Positions 9,166 through 18,954 of a stretch of 64,000 bases of DNA are shown here, one piece after another. Position 1 is the first letter of the stretch, and each line of letters opens with the position of its first letter. The position numbers were made by a program, and so were the translations under genes. This DNA is from CAVWGP01 sp963754645. GTDB taxonomy: Bacteria > Pseudomonadota > Alphaproteobacteria > Bin65. The notes beneath the pieces were generated by a model. The model ran no database searches, was not told the DNA's origin, and saw only the letters and a program-made list of their open reading frames with translations. The stretch lies in the NCBI GenBank assembly GCA_963754645.1, contig CAVWGP010000004.1, positions 682,001 to 746,000 of the forward strand, read 5' to 3'.

Positions 9166-9405
9166 TCACATGCCCGGTTTGCGCCGGCGCTCGGCGGCTT
9201 GCGCGGCCAGGGCTTCGAGCTGGCCGGCGCGCGCTTCAGTATCGGCCAGCATGGTCTTGAGCAGCGCGATTTCCCCGGCGGTGTGCGGGCTGGCGGGTTC
9301 GGCCAGAAAAGCATCGAGCCGCGCGCGCAGGCGCAGCAATTCGGCCTGCGCGCGGCCATGTTCGGCGGCGATCCAATCGTCGACCGGATCGGGATCGCCC
9401 GTCAT
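9166..9405 (-). CDS. Small uncharacterised helical protein coupled to malate synthase
   Basis: 79 residues, begins MTGDPDPVDDWIAAEHGRAQ and continues as a charged Ala/Leu/Arg/Glu-rich helix or coiled coil, with no signal peptide. Its ATG overlaps the malate synthase stop in an ATGA arrangement (9402-9405), implying translational coupling. I do not recognise the family. The precise overlap is the main argument that it is a real gene. Confidence 0.55.
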   Translation of the reverse strand: MTGDPDPVDDWIAAEHGRAQAELLRLRARLDAFLAEPASPHTAGEIALLKTMLADTEARAGQLEALAAQAAERRRKPGM

Positions 9406-11129
9406 CGGCGGCGGCGCTTGGCGGCGCGGCGCGCTTTCGGCTTCGGCGCCGGTTTTTTCGCTTTCGCCTTGGGCTTGCGCTTGGCCGCTTTCCGCTTGGC
9501 GGGCGCCGCCGGCGCGGCGGCCGTGCCCGCGATCATGTCGTAAGCCGGCAAGGTGAGAAATTCCGTGAACTCGCGCGCCGTCGTCATGCGCCAGAACAGT
9601 CTGCGCGCTTCGGCGAACCTGCCGGCCTTGAAGGCGGCGGGTCCGATCGCGCCGGCGAGCTTTTGCATTTCCTCGCCGAACAGGCGCTTCAGCAGGACAT
9701 CGTCGATCCGGGCGCCGGTCTCGGTTGCCACGCCGTGCTTGCGCCATTGCCAGAGCTGGGCGCGCGAGATTTCCGCCGTCGCCGCGTCTTCCATCAAATT
9801 CTCGATCGGCACGCAGCCATTGCCGCGCAGCCAGGATTCGACGTATTGCACGCCGACCCGGATATTGGTGCGGATGCCGGCTTCGCCGATCGTGCCGGCG
9901 GGAACCGCGAGCAGATCGCGGGCGGCGATAAACACGTCCGGGCGCTGGCGGGCGAGCTGATTGGGCCCGGGCATCAGCCGGTCGAACACCGCGCGCGCCA
10001 CCGGCACCAGGCCGGGATGCGCGACCCAAGTGCCGTCATGGCCGTCGCCGGCCTCGCGCTCTTTGTCGGCCCGCACCTTGGCGAGCGCGGCATCGTTGGC
10101 GGCGGGATCGTTCTTGATCGGAATTTGCGCCGCCATGCCGCCCATGGCGAAGGCGCCCCGGCGATGGCAGACGCGAATTGATTCCCGCGCGTAGGAACGC
10201 AGGAAATGCACCGTCATCGTCACCTGCGCGCGGTCGGGCAGGATGAAGTCGGCACGGTTGCGGAATTTTTTGATGAAGCTGAAAATATAATCCCAGCGCC
10301 CGCAATTGAGCCCGGCGCTGTGATCGCGCAGCTCGTGGAGAATCTCCTCCATCTCGAACGCGGCGAGAATGGTTTCGATCAGCACCGTTGCCTTGATCGT
10401 GCCCGTGGCGATGCCGAGCGATTTCTGCGCATGGACGAACACGTCGTTCCACAAGCGCGCTTCGAGATGATTCTCGATCTTCGGCAGATAGAAATAGGGG
10501 CCGGTGCCGCGCGCGATCAGCTCTTTCGCGTTGTGGAAGACATAGAGGCCGAAATCGAACAGCGCGCCGGACATGGGCGCTCCGTCGACCAGCGCGTGAT
10601 TCTCCGGCAGGTGCCAGCCGCGCGGGCGCACGAACAGGACGGCGGTCTTGTCAGCGAGGCGGTAGCTCTTGCCGCTCGCCTTGTCGGTGAACGCGATCCG
10701 CCGCCGAACCGCGTCGGCGAGATTGATCTGGCCTTGGATCTGGTTGTCCCAGGTCGGCGTGTTGGCGTCCTCGAAATCGGCCATGAAAACCTGCGCGCCG
10801 GAGTTGAGCGCATTGATGACCATCTTGCGGTCGACCGGTCCGGTGATTTCGACCCGGCGGTCGAGCAGGTCCTTCGGCACCGGCGCCACGCGCCAATCGC
10901 CCTCGCGGATCTGCCGCGTCTCGGGCAGGAAATCGGGCAGCCAGCCGCCGTCGATCCTGGCCTGGATTTCGGAGCGGCGGGCAAGCAGCTCGCGCCGGCG
11001 CGCGCCGAAGCGGCGTTCGAGATCGGCGACGAAGGCGAGCGCCGCCGGCGTCAAAATTTTGCCGTAGCCGGTCTTTTTTTCGCCCCGGAGCGCGATGCGC
11101 GCCGGCTTGATCTCGATCGATCGGTTCAC
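9402..11129 (-). CDS. aceB: Malate synthase A with C-terminal basic tail
   Basis: Glyoxylate-cycle enzyme joining glyoxylate and acetyl-CoA to malate. The core contains FVRPRGWHLPENH, LIETILAAFEMEEILHELR and GLNCGRWDYIFSFIKK, diagnostic of isoform A, and an expected core length near 535. A GTG start at 11129 with AAGGGA upstream is chosen; the frame stays open further upstream but without similarity. Unusually, the last 39 residues are a Pro/Ala/Lys/Arg tail (19 Lys or Arg) resembling histone H1 C termini, not part of the usual enzyme. Isocitrate lyase was not seen in the window. Confidence 0.95.
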   Translation of the reverse strand: MNRSIEIKPARIALRGEKKTGYGKILTPAALAFVADLERRFGARRRELLARRSEIQARIDGGWLPDFLPETRQIREGDWRVAPVPKDLLDRRVEITGPVDRKMVINALNSGAQVFMADFEDANTPTWDNQIQGQINLADAVRRRIAFTDKASGKSYRLADKTAVLFVRPRGWHLPENHALVDGAPMSGALFDFGLYVFHNAKELIARGTGPYFYLPKIENHLEARLWNDVFVHAQKSLGIATGTIKATVLIETILAAFEMEEILHELRDHSAGLNCGRWDYIFSFIKKFRNRADFILPDRAQVTMTVHFLRSYARESIRVCHRRGAFAMGGMAAQIPIKNDPAANDAALAKVRADKEREAGDGHDGTWVAHPGLVPVARAVFDRLMPGPNQLARQRPDVFIAARDLLAVPAGTIGEAGIRTNIRVGVQYVESWLRGNGCVPIENLMEDAATAEISRAQLWQWRKHGVATETGARIDDVLLKRLFGEEMQKLAGAIGPAAFKAGRFAEARRLFWRMTTAREFTEFLTLPAYDMIAGTAAAPAAPAKRKAAKRKPKAKAKKPAPKPKARRAAKRRRR

Positions 11130-11298
11130 GATTTTTTCCCTTGCGGAGAGCAGGGTTGCGGCATAGCAAACGCGCCGCGCGGCTTCAATCGGCCGTGGCG
11201 TCGCGGCACAGTGTCCGCGGAATTTGGCAATATTCAAGGCGCTTGGTGCTATAGTGCCGCCCGGTCGATCCAACCATTGCCGCGGAAAGGAGCGCTCG

Positions 11299-11703
11299 AT
11301 GAAACCGCGAACCTTATTGATCCTGGCCGTGCCGGCGCTTGCCGCCCATATATTTGCGGCCGGCGTTTCGGCCCAAGGGCTGTCGGGACAGGGCAGCAGT
11401 AAGCCCGGTTCGAACACGCCGCCCAAGTCCGATACGGACAGAACGCCGCCGCGCACCGGCGACTCGGCCACGCCGCACACCGATTTCGCCTGCTTCTCGT
11501 CCGCGCTCGGCTCGGGTCATTTCCGCGTCGAGTGGCCGGATTCGCGGCGCTGGGCCATCTTCGCCTGGCCGGCGGGAACCTCGGTCCAGGTCTATGTCGG
11601 CGCGGAGCGCGCGCGCTGGTGCTGGGGCAAGCAGGCGAGCGACGTTCAAAAGTGCATTATCGACGAAAAATACACCCGCGACGTGCCGCGCGGCGGGTGT
11701 TGA
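11299..11703 (+). CDS. Secreted protein of unknown function
   Basis: 134 residues starting at MKPRTLL, chosen because GGAAAGGAG lies at ideal spacing. A signal peptide ends near GVSAQ, followed by a Ser/Pro/Thr-rich linker (about 26-55) and a small domain with four cysteines (CFSSALG, WCWGKQ, KCIIDEK, terminal GGC), which may pair as disulfides in the periplasm. It is divergent from the malate synthase gene. I do not recognise the family. Confidence 0.7.
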   Translation: MKPRTLLILAVPALAAHIFAAGVSAQGLSGQGSSKPGSNTPPKSDTDRTPPRTGDSATPHTDFACFSSALGSGHFRVEWPDSRRWAIFAWPAGTSVQVYVGAERARWCWGKQASDVQKCIIDEKYTRDVPRGGC

Positions 11704-11784
11704 GGGCGAATATTCGCTTGAACTTCCGCTTTCCGGAAGGCGGAAATCTTGCTTTGTTGCCGGTGACTGTCGGTGTGATTTCCG

Positions 11785-11973
11785 ATGATTGCAGGATTCC
11801 GCGACAGGCGAACTCGCGATCTTGCCGCCATCGCCGGCAATCGGCTTGAGGCGCTCTCGGGCAACCGAAAGGGGCAATACAGCATTCGAATTAACGATCA
11901 ATGGCGGATTTGCTTCGAGTGGCCCTCAGTTTCGCAAGGCCCGACAAATGTCGAAATCGTCGATTACCATTAA
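11785..11973 (+). CDS. higB: HigB/RelE-family toxin with internal deletion
   Basis: 62 residues: the N terminus (MIAGFRDRRTRDL) and the C-terminal half (NRLEALSGNRKGQYSIRIN through IVDYH) match HigB of the RelE/ParE superfamily, an mRNA interferase. The usual length is about 92-95 residues; the middle, covering the helical hairpin, is missing without loss of frame. The antitoxin gene follows 9 bases later in the usual higB-higA order. The toxin may be inactive, or a natural minimal form. The conserved core DQWRICFEW is retained. Confidence 0.75.
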   Translation: MIAGFRDRRTRDLAAIAGNRLEALSGNRKGQYSIRINDQWRICFEWPSVSQGPTNVEIVDYH

Positions 11974-11982
11974 AGGTGCGTC

Positions 11983-12291
11983 ATGGCGCGTATGGCCATT
12001 CATCCAGGCGAGCTTCTGAAAGACGATCTTGCCGAAATCGGCGTAACGCCCACCGAACTTGCCCGGCAGATCGGCGTGCCGGTCAACCGCGTAACGCGCA
12101 TTGTCAAGGGCGAGCAGTCGATCACGGCCGATTCGGCGCTGCGGCTGGCGCATTGGTTTGGCACGAGCGCGCAATACGGGATGAATTTGCAGGCGATCTT
12201 CGACTTGCGGATCGCCGAACACCGTATCGGAAAAGCGCTGAAGCGGCTGCCGCGCCGTGCGCCGGTGCCGGCTCATCGCAAAGCAGCGTAA
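11983..12291 (+). CDS. higA: HigA-type antitoxin, XRE-family HTH protein
   Basis: 102 residues with the characteristic opening MARMAIHPGE and an XRE helix-turn-helix (about 18-58: TPTELARQIGVPVNRVTRIV), then SITADSALRLAHWFGTS and NLQAIFDLRIAEH, all typical of HigA. It binds HigB and represses the operon. Full length, so the antitoxin is intact although its toxin is shortened. The C-terminal tail is basic. Confidence 0.92.
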   Translation: MARMAIHPGELLKDDLAEIGVTPTELARQIGVPVNRVTRIVKGEQSITADSALRLAHWFGTSAQYGMNLQAIFDLRIAEHRIGKALKRLPRRAPVPAHRKAA

Positions 12292-12315
12292 GCCGGTCGC
12301 GCCGTTGCAATCCGA

Positions 12316-13554
12316 TCAAGTCACCTTCGCCCGCGCCTTGAATTTCGGCGTGTCCCATTCGCGGCGGTCCATGACGTGCTTGAGAATCGCCACCGCGTCG
12401 AAGACTTCGGCGAAGCGGTTGTAGAGCGGGGCGAAGCCGAAGCGCAGCATGTCCGGGGCGCGGAAATCGCCAACAACGCCGCGCGCGATCAGCGCCTGCA
12501 TGATGGCGTAGCCCTCGGGATGCAGCAGGCCGACCTGGCTGCCGCGCCGCGCCGAGGGCACCGAGCCGACGACGAAGCCGTGCCCGGCGCATTCCTGCTC
12601 GGCAAGCGCGAGAAACAGATCGCCCAAGGCCAGCGACTTGGCGCGAATCGCGCTCATATCGGCTTCGAGCATCACGTCGAGCGCGGCGTCGAGCGCCGCC
12701 AGGCTGAGCACGGGCGGCGTGCCGCAGAGATTGCGCGCGATGCCGGGCGCCGGCTCGTAGCCGATGTCGAAGGCGAAGGGATGGGCGTGGCCCATCCAGC
12801 CGGCGAGCGGCGGGCGGATCGCGGATTGATGGCGCTCGGCGATGTAGAGAAAGGCCGGCGCGCCCGGCCCGCCATTGAGATATTTGTAGCCGCAGCCGAC
12901 CGCGAGATCGGCGCCGGCGCCGTTGAGATCGACCGCGAGCGCGCCGGCGCTGTGCGCGAGATCCCACAGCATCAGCGCGCCCTTGACATGCGCCGCCGCG
13001 GTCACGCCCGTCATGTCGTGGATGCGGCCCGATTTGTAATTCACGTGGGTGAGCGAGACCACGGCGACGCGCTCGTCGATCGCGCCGGCGATGTCCTCGC
13101 CGGGCACGAGCTTCAATTCGTGCTGACCGCCGAGCAGTTCGATCAGGCCTTGGGCGATATAGAGATCGGTGGGGAAATTGCCCGGCTCGGACAGGATGAT
13201 CCGGCGTTCGGGACGCAGCTTGAGCGCCGCCGCCAGCAGCTTGAACAAATTCACCGAGGTCGAATCGGCGCACACGACTTCGCCCGGCTTGGCGCCGATC
13301 AGGCGCGCGATCTTGCCGCCGGCGCGCGCCGGCAGGCCGATCCAGTCATGCACGACCCAGCTCTTGATGACATCGCCGCCCCATTGCGCCTCGACCGCCT
13401 CGCGCACCCGCGCCGCCGCCGCCTTGGGCAGCGCGCCCAGCGAATTGCCGTCGAGATAGATCATGCCCTCGGGCAAGACGAAGCGCGCGCGGAACGCGGC
13501 CAAGGGATCGGCGCGGTCGCGCGCTTCACAATCGGCGCGGCTGATCTTGCTCAT
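12316..13554 (-). CDS. kynU: Kynureninase
   Basis: PLP enzyme that cleaves kynurenine to anthranilate and alanine. The 412 residues contain the substrate-phosphate region DGNSLGALP, DLAHSAGA (about 198-205) and the PLP lysine K224 in GCGYKYLNGGPG. Together with kynA it implies tryptophan catabolism to anthranilate, though the two genes lie 8 kb apart and face opposite ways and the formamidase is not here. A palindromic repeat sits immediately upstream (13585-13676). Confidence 0.95.
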   Translation of the reverse strand: MSKISRADCEARDRADPLAAFRARFVLPEGMIYLDGNSLGALPKAAAARVREAVEAQWGGDVIKSWVVHDWIGLPARAGGKIARLIGAKPGEVVCADSTSVNLFKLLAAALKLRPERRIILSEPGNFPTDLYIAQGLIELLGGQHELKLVPGEDIAGAIDERVAVVSLTHVNYKSGRIHDMTGVTAAAHVKGALMLWDLAHSAGALAVDLNGAGADLAVGCGYKYLNGGPGAPAFLYIAERHQSAIRPPLAGWMGHAHPFAFDIGYEPAPGIARNLCGTPPVLSLAALDAALDVMLEADMSAIRAKSLALGDLFLALAEQECAGHGFVVGSVPSARRGSQVGLLHPEGYAIMQALIARGVVGDFRAPDMLRFGFAPLYNRFAEVFDAVAILKHVMDRREWDTPKFKARAKVT

Positions 13555-13584
13555 GGCGGGCCTTCATCGATGCACAAGGTTGAA

Positions 13585-13676
13585 GTGAACCACAGAGGCA
13601 CAGAGACACAGAGAAGAATTTTCGCGCCATCGGTGCATACCTTTCTTCTCTGTGTCTCTGTGCCTCTGTGGTTCAC
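13585..13676. repeat. Intergenic palindromic repeat, family B (copy 1)
   Basis: Perfect 32-base inverted arms (13585-13616 and 13645-13676) made of CACAGAGGCACAGAGAC-type sequence, separated by a 28-base loop. A related palindrome lies at 31969-32054. As RNA it would form a very stable hairpin between kynU and the downstream PLP-enzyme gene and could end or protect transcripts. Confidence 0.9.
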
Positions 13677-13773
13677 GACTGACTTCGTGACAGAAGTTTT
13701 TCGCGCTGGCAACGACGGCGGACGGGTTCGGCGCTATAGTCGACGCCCCGCCGTCGCACCGGATGAAACCGAC

Positions 13774-14904
13774 ATGCGCCTCGCCGATCTCGCCACGCCC
13801 GCCTTGATCCTTGATCGCGCCAAGGTCGCGGCCAATTGCGCGCACATGATCGGGCGCGCACGGACGCTCGGCGTGCATCTGCGCCCGCACATGAAGACGG
13901 CGAAATCGGCCCAAGTGGCGCGGCTCGCCACGGCGGGCCAGCCCGGCGGCATCACGGTTTCGACCTTGGCCGAGGCGCGCTATTTCGCGGCGCACGGTTT
14001 CCGCGACATGGTCTATTCGGTCGGCATCGCGCCCGGCAAGCTCGAAGCCGTGGCAGCACTGCAGCGCGACGGCGTGACGATGCGGCTTGTGACCGACAAT
14101 GCCGCGGCCGTGGCGGCGGCGGGCGAACGCGCCGCCGCTTTGGGCGCGCGTTTCAATCTGCTGATCGAGATCGATTCGGGCGGCGGCCGTTCCGGCGTCT
14201 TGCCCGAGAGCGACGAATTGATGACGCTCGGCCGGCGCATCGCGGGCGATGCGAATTTCGTGCTCGCCGGCGTGCTCACCCATGCCGGCCAATCCTACAA
14301 GCGGCACGGCGCCGCGGCGATCGCCGAAGTGGCCGAGGAGGAACGCGCGAAAGCGGTATTGGCGGCCACGCGGCTGCGCGCCGCCGGTCTGCCGTGTCCG
14401 ATCGTCAGCGTCGGCTCGACGCCGACGGCGACCTTCGCCCGCGACCTCGCCGGCGTCACCGAAATGCGGCCCGGCGTTTACACCTTGTTCGATCTGTTCC
14501 AGTCGGCGATCGGCGTCTGCCGCGAGGACCAGCTCGCCGTCTCGGTCCTGGCCAGCGTCATCGGCCACAATCCGCGCACCGGGCGCGTGCTCACCGACGC
14601 CGGCGGTCTTGCCCTGTCGCAGGATCTGAGCGCCAGCGGCTTGGCGCCCAATGTCGGCTACGGCCGCGTCGCCGACGCGCTCGGCAAGCCGCTGCCCGGC
14701 CTCTACGTCGCCGCCGTCAGCCAGGAGCACGGCCAGGTTGCTTCCGCCTCGGGCGCGCCGCCTTTCGCCGATCTTCCCGTCGGCACGCGCCTGCGCATCC
14801 TGCCCAACCACGTCTGCATGATGGCCGCCCCCTACGACCGCTACCACGTCGTCGACGGCGGCGACGCGGTGGTGGACGAATGGGACAAGTGCCGGGGGTG
14901 GTAG
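13774..14904 (+). CDS. DSD1-type PLP enzyme (D-threonine aldolase / D-serine dehydratase-like)
   Basis: 376 residues with the alanine-racemase-like TIM-barrel fold used by D-threonine aldolase, D-threo-3-hydroxyaspartate dehydratase and eukaryotic-type D-serine dehydratase. The N terminus LATPALILDRAKVAAN is diagnostic, and the PLP lysine is in RPHMKTAKS. The zinc-site tail is H and C in SQEHGQV and LPNHVCMM. The start is the ATG of MRLADLATP. It acts on D-amino acids or beta-hydroxy amino acids; the exact substrate cannot be told. Confidence 0.88.
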   Translation: MRLADLATPALILDRAKVAANCAHMIGRARTLGVHLRPHMKTAKSAQVARLATAGQPGGITVSTLAEARYFAAHGFRDMVYSVGIAPGKLEAVAALQRDGVTMRLVTDNAAAVAAAGERAAALGARFNLLIEIDSGGGRSGVLPESDELMTLGRRIAGDANFVLAGVLTHAGQSYKRHGAAAIAEVAEEERAKAVLAATRLRAAGLPCPIVSVGSTPTATFARDLAGVTEMRPGVYTLFDLFQSAIGVCREDQLAVSVLASVIGHNPRTGRVLTDAGGLALSQDLSASGLAPNVGYGRVADALGKPLPGLYVAAVSQEHGQVASASGAPPFADLPVGTRLRILPNHVCMMAAPYDRYHVVDGGDAVVDEWDKCRGW

Positions 14905-14923
14905 GGCGGAAGCGAAATCGGCC

Positions 14924-16334
14924 TTACGGCTCGGCGCTGTCGCCGGTGATCAGGCGCGAGCCGCGATTGAACGAGAGATAGGCCCAGAACCAATCGAGCA
15001 TCACGGCGATGCGGTTGCGGAAGCCGATCAGGAAGAAAATATGCGCCGCCCCCCAGAGCAGCCAGGCCGGGTTGCCGCGCAGGCGCAGCCAGCCGAAATC
15101 GGCGACGGCGGCCTTGCGCCCGACGGTGGCGAGGTTGCCGAAGTGGCGGTAGCGGAACGGGCCGGGCTCGGCCTTGCCTTTGAGGCGCGCCAGGATACAG
15201 CGCGCGGCGTGTTTGCCGGCTTGCTTGGCGGCGGGCGCGATGCCGGGCACGGGCGCGCCGTCCGGCGCCTTGGCCGCGGCGGTGTCGCCGATGACGAAGA
15301 TTTCCGGATGGCCGGGTAGGGTGAGGTCGGGCTTGACGATGACGCGGCCGACGCGGTCCTTCTCCGCCTTGAGCCACTTCGATGCGGGCGAGGCGGCGAC
15401 GCCGGCGGCCCAGATCACGGTGCGGGTTTCGATGCGCTCGGCGGCCTTGTCGCCGGCGGCGGCAATAAGAATACCCGTGGCGTCGCACTGCGCCACCGGC
15501 GCGCCGAGCTTGACCTCGACGCCGAGCCGCTCGAGCGCGCGCTTGGCCGCGCCGGAGAGCGAGGGCGGCATGACCGCGAGCACGCGCGGACCGCTTTCCA
15601 CCAGGATGACGCGCGCATAGCGCGGATCGATGTTGCGGAAATCCTTGGCCAGCGCTTTTTTCGCCAGCTCGGCGATGGCGCCGGCCATCTCGACTCCGGT
15701 CGGCCCGCCGCCGATGACGACGAAGGTCAGCAGGCGCTCGCGCTCGGCGGGATCGAGCTCGGTCTCGGCGCGCTCGAAGGCGATGAGCACGCGGCGGCGG
15801 ATGGCGGTCGCGTCTTCGATCTTCTTCAAGCCGGGCGCGAAAGGCTCCCACTCGTCCCGGCCGAAATAGGCGTGGCGCGCGCCGGTCGCGACGATGAGAT
15901 AATCGTAGGAGCGCCGTTGGTCGCCGAGCAGGACGGCGCGGTTCTCGGTGTCGATGCCGGTCACGCGCGCCATCAGCACCGTGGCGTTGCGCTGCCGGCT
16001 GAGAATGCCGCGGATCGGGCTCGCGATCTGCGACGGCGACAGGCCGGCGGTCGCGACCTGGTAGAGCAGCGGCTGGAACAAATGATAATTGCGCTTGTCG
16101 ATCACCGTGATGTCGGCCTTTGCCTTGCGCAGCGCATGCGCCGCGGCAAGGCCGCCGAAACCGGCGCCGACAATGACGATGCGCGGCCGCTGCTTGCGGC
16201 CGTGCCGCGACCGGTTTGGCGTCGTGCTGGCTCGAGCCCATCGGCGGCGAGGATCGCATGAACATGAACTTGGCGTCGAGCGCGGCCGCGCCATCGGCGC
16301 GCAACGCCGCGAAAAAATTATGCAAGTCAGCCAT
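14924..16334 (-). CDS. Type II NADH dehydrogenase (NDH-2), frameshifted near its N terminus
   Basis: FAD-dependent single-subunit NADH:quinone oxidoreductase. The N-terminal FAD motif is IVIVGAGFGGLAAA, the NADH motif is FVVIGGGPTGVEMAG, then VIWAAGVAAS and EIFVIGDTAA, and the C terminus carries hydrophobic membrane-binding helices (AWLLWGAAHIFFLIG). The ATG at 16334 has a GAGG ribosome site, but its frame (MADLHNFFAALR...) joins the enzyme frame only if one base near 16196 is removed. Without a shift, the enzyme frame would have to begin at an ATG at 16294 that lacks a ribosome site. Sequencing error is likely. Confidence 0.88.
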
Positions 16335-16574
16335 GACGCGCCTCGCGGCGGCGTTGGCGCCGGGCGGACCCGCGGCCAGGCTGCGGCGCGCTTGCGAGGG
16401 AGGGGCGCAAGCTCCGCCGCGATGCTTGGCGCGCGAGCGCCAAGGCCGCGAGTCCGTCCAGCGTGGCCGTGGCGAAGCCGGTCCCGCTCGGGGCCGGACC
16501 GGCATTTGCCAGGTTCGTCAGTGTTGAAGAAAGCCGTCGATAGTCCATTGTTTTTAACCCTGTGAACCGTTTTC

Positions 16575-16754
16575 CTAAGCGCCGATGCCAAGTCCGGCGC
16601 CGTGCCGGGCGAGGCGGCGCTCAAGCTGGTCGGCGTGCTCGGCCACGCGCCGGACGCGATCGATCAGCCGCTTCCGCGCTAGCCAATTGGCCAGCAGCCA
16701 GCCAATGGCAAAGGCGAGCAGCGAGGCGGCGAGGATGGCGGCGGCGAGGGCCAT
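16575..16754 (-). CDS. Small single-pass membrane protein
   Basis: 59 residues: one N-terminal hydrophobic helix (about 3-25, ending GWLLANWLA) followed by a short charged helix and tail. GGGGAG precedes the ATG. It starts 17 bases after the patatin stop on the same strand, so is probably the last gene of that unit. No family recognised. Confidence 0.5.
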   Translation of the reverse strand: MALAAAILAASLLAFAIGWLLANWLARKRLIDRVRRVAEHADQLERRLARHGAGLGIGA

Positions 16755-16771
16755 GGCGCGTGCTCCCCGCG

Positions 16772-17886
16772 CTACAAGTAAACGTCGCGGATATCGACGC
16801 TCGATTCGCGCCCGATTTTGCCGGCGTTTTCCTCGAGCCAGGCGCCGGCCCGGGCGCGGCCGGTATCGTGCAGGCGCATCAGGAATTCCCAATCGGCGTT
16901 GAGCTTGCTGGTGTGGCTCAACTCGTTCATCACGTCGTCGGCGCTGATGGCGTGAATGAGCATGCGCTTCATCGTGCCGGGCTTGATGTCGCCGGTGTCG
17001 ATGAGCTTGGTTACGAAGCTGATCGCCCGCATTTCGCGCATCAGCGAAGAATTGAAGCTGATCTCATTGATGCGGTTCATGATTTCCGCCGCGCTTTTGG
17101 GCAATTCCTTGCGCTCAAGCGGGTTGATGTGGACAACCAGGACATCGGCGCTTTCGCAATTGTAGATCAGCGGATAGATCGCCGGATTGCCCATGTAGCC
17201 GCCGTCCCAATAGGCCTCGCCGTCGATCTCGACCGCCTGGAAAACGAAAGGCAGGCAGGCCGACGCCATCACGCGCGTCGAGCGAGATCTCGTCGTTGCC
17301 GAACAGGCGGACTTTGCCGGTGCGCACATTGGTGGCGGAGATGAACAGTTTGATCGGACAGCGATCGGCGCGCAGCTTGGCGAAATCGACGCTCTCGGCG
17401 AGCACGTCGCGCAGCGGATTGTAATTGAGCGGATTGAATTGATAAGGCGAGAACACGCGGGTCAGCAGGTCGAACAGCATGAAGCTCGGCGACATTTCGA
17501 GCGTCTTGTTGCCGGTCAGGCGATCCAGGGCCGAGGGTTGCAGCGGGCTGAAGGCGGCGGCGTGGCTGACCCGGCGCCAGAAATTCTTGAGCGCCGTGCG
17601 CGCGCCGTCGCGCCCGCCCTCGGCCATGCCGTAGGCGCAGACCGCGGCATTCATCGCGCCGGCGCTGGTGGCGCTGATGCCGTCGAAGCCGATGCTGGCG
17701 TCCTCGAGCAGCCGGTCGAGCACGCCCCAGGTAAAGGCGCCATGCGCGCCGCCACCTTGGAGGGCGAGATTGATGCGGGCGCAAGCCGGCGCGCTTCGGA
17801 TGGCTATGGCCGGCCGCCGGCGCGTGCTTGTGGCGCGGGTCGGCGTGATCGTGCGGCCGATCGTCCTTGCTAACAATCGCGTCCAT
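16772..17886 (-). CDS. Patatin-like phospholipase with DUF3734, interrupted by two frameshifts
   Basis: Serine-aspartate lipid hydrolase. Oxyanion motif LALQGGGAHGAF, nucleophile region ISATSAGAMNA and catalytic WDGGYMG are all present, followed by the C-terminal DUF3734 (about KSAAEIMNRINEIS to DVYL). The frame breaks near 17279 (an extra base; removal gives SLTRVMASACLPF). Probably it also breaks near 17778, where removing one C joins a His-rich N terminus starting at 17886, preceded by AGGGAG at 7 bases, to INLALQGGG. The alternative start at 17891 avoids the second shift but is too close to the ribosome site. The neighbour bdhA matches the known pairing with polyhydroxybutyrate metabolism. 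Confidence 0.85.
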
Positions 17887-17924
17887 GGCATTTCTCCCTA
17901 ACGCTATTTTTGCGCGCTTGCGCG

Positions 17925-18757
17925 TCATTGCGCCGTCCAGCCGCCCTCGACCGGGAGCGCTGCGCCGGTGATCGAGCCGGCCAAGTTGCTGCACAGGAAA
18001 ACGGTGAGCGCGCCGATTTCCTCGACAGTGGCGAAGCGTTTGTTGGGCTGCTTGGCGAGCAGGATTTCCTTGATGACGCGCTCGCGCGGCATGTTGTGCG
18101 ACTTGGCTTGGTCGTCGATCTGCTTCTCGACCAGCGGCGTCCACACATAGCCCGGGCAGATGGCGTTGCAGGTGATGGCGGTCTCGGCGGTTTCGAGCGC
18201 CGTCACTTTCGTCAAGCCGACGATGCCGTGCTTGGCCGCGACATAGGCGGACTTGAACGGCGAGGCGACAGGCCATGCGCCGAGGCGATGTTGACGATGC
18301 GGCCCCAGCCCCTGGCGCGCATGCCGGGGAGCACGGCCTTGGTCGCATGAAACGCCGCGCTCAGGTTGATCGCGAGGATCGCGTCCCACTTGGCTTCGGG
18401 GAAGCTTTCGATCGGCGCGACGTGCTGGATTCCGGCATTGTTGACGACGATATCGACGGCGCCGAATTCGCGGACGGCGTTCTCGACCATGGCGCGGATC
18501 GCCTCGGCCTTGCTCATGTCGGCGCCGCTATATCCGACCCGCACGCCGCTTTCGGCGGCGAGCGCGGCGCGCGTTCTTTCGATTTCCGCCGCGTCGCCGA
18601 AACCGTTCAAGACGATATTGGCGCCGGCGGCGGCGAGGGCCTTGGCGACGCCGAGGCCGATGCCGCTGGTCGAGCCGGTGACGATCGCGGTCTTGCCGGC
18701 AAGGTTGCGCGGCAGGGTCTGCGGTGCGCCGGTGGGGCGGGTTTCAACCGTGTCCAT
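17925..18757 (-). CDS. bdhA: 3-hydroxybutyrate dehydrogenase (SDR family), frameshifted
   Basis: NAD-dependent short-chain dehydrogenase converting 3-hydroxybutyrate to acetoacetate in PHB turnover. TGSTSGIGLG (nucleotide binding), NNAGIQHVAPIESFP (3HBDH-specific) and catalytic YVAAKHG are present, with the C-terminal ICPGYVWTPLVEKQ typical of BdhA. Translation breaks near 18269: restoring one G gives HGLVASPFKSAYVAAKHG. ATG at 18757 follows AAGGA. The patatin gene lies 38 bases downstream. Probably intact in the organism. Confidence 0.9.
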
Positions 18758-18954
18758 TTTCGGTTCCTTTTTCCTTGGCTTGTTGCGTTGGCCGTCTTGT
18801 AGCCCGGCGCGACATTCCAGGGCCAATGCTATCGGCTTATCGAAATGATGCGACGGACCGATGAGCTTTTTGCGGCAGCTGGACTAGATTTGCCGCACGG
18901 ACGAACGCCGGGGGCGCACGGCGCGGGGCAGTCGCTCAATTTGAGAGTTTCACA

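Noticed and set aside
12376..13773. N-terminal extension of the DSD1-type enzyme
   Set aside because: The open frame upstream of 13774 is antisense to kynureninase and crosses the palindrome; similarity starts only at MRLADLATP.
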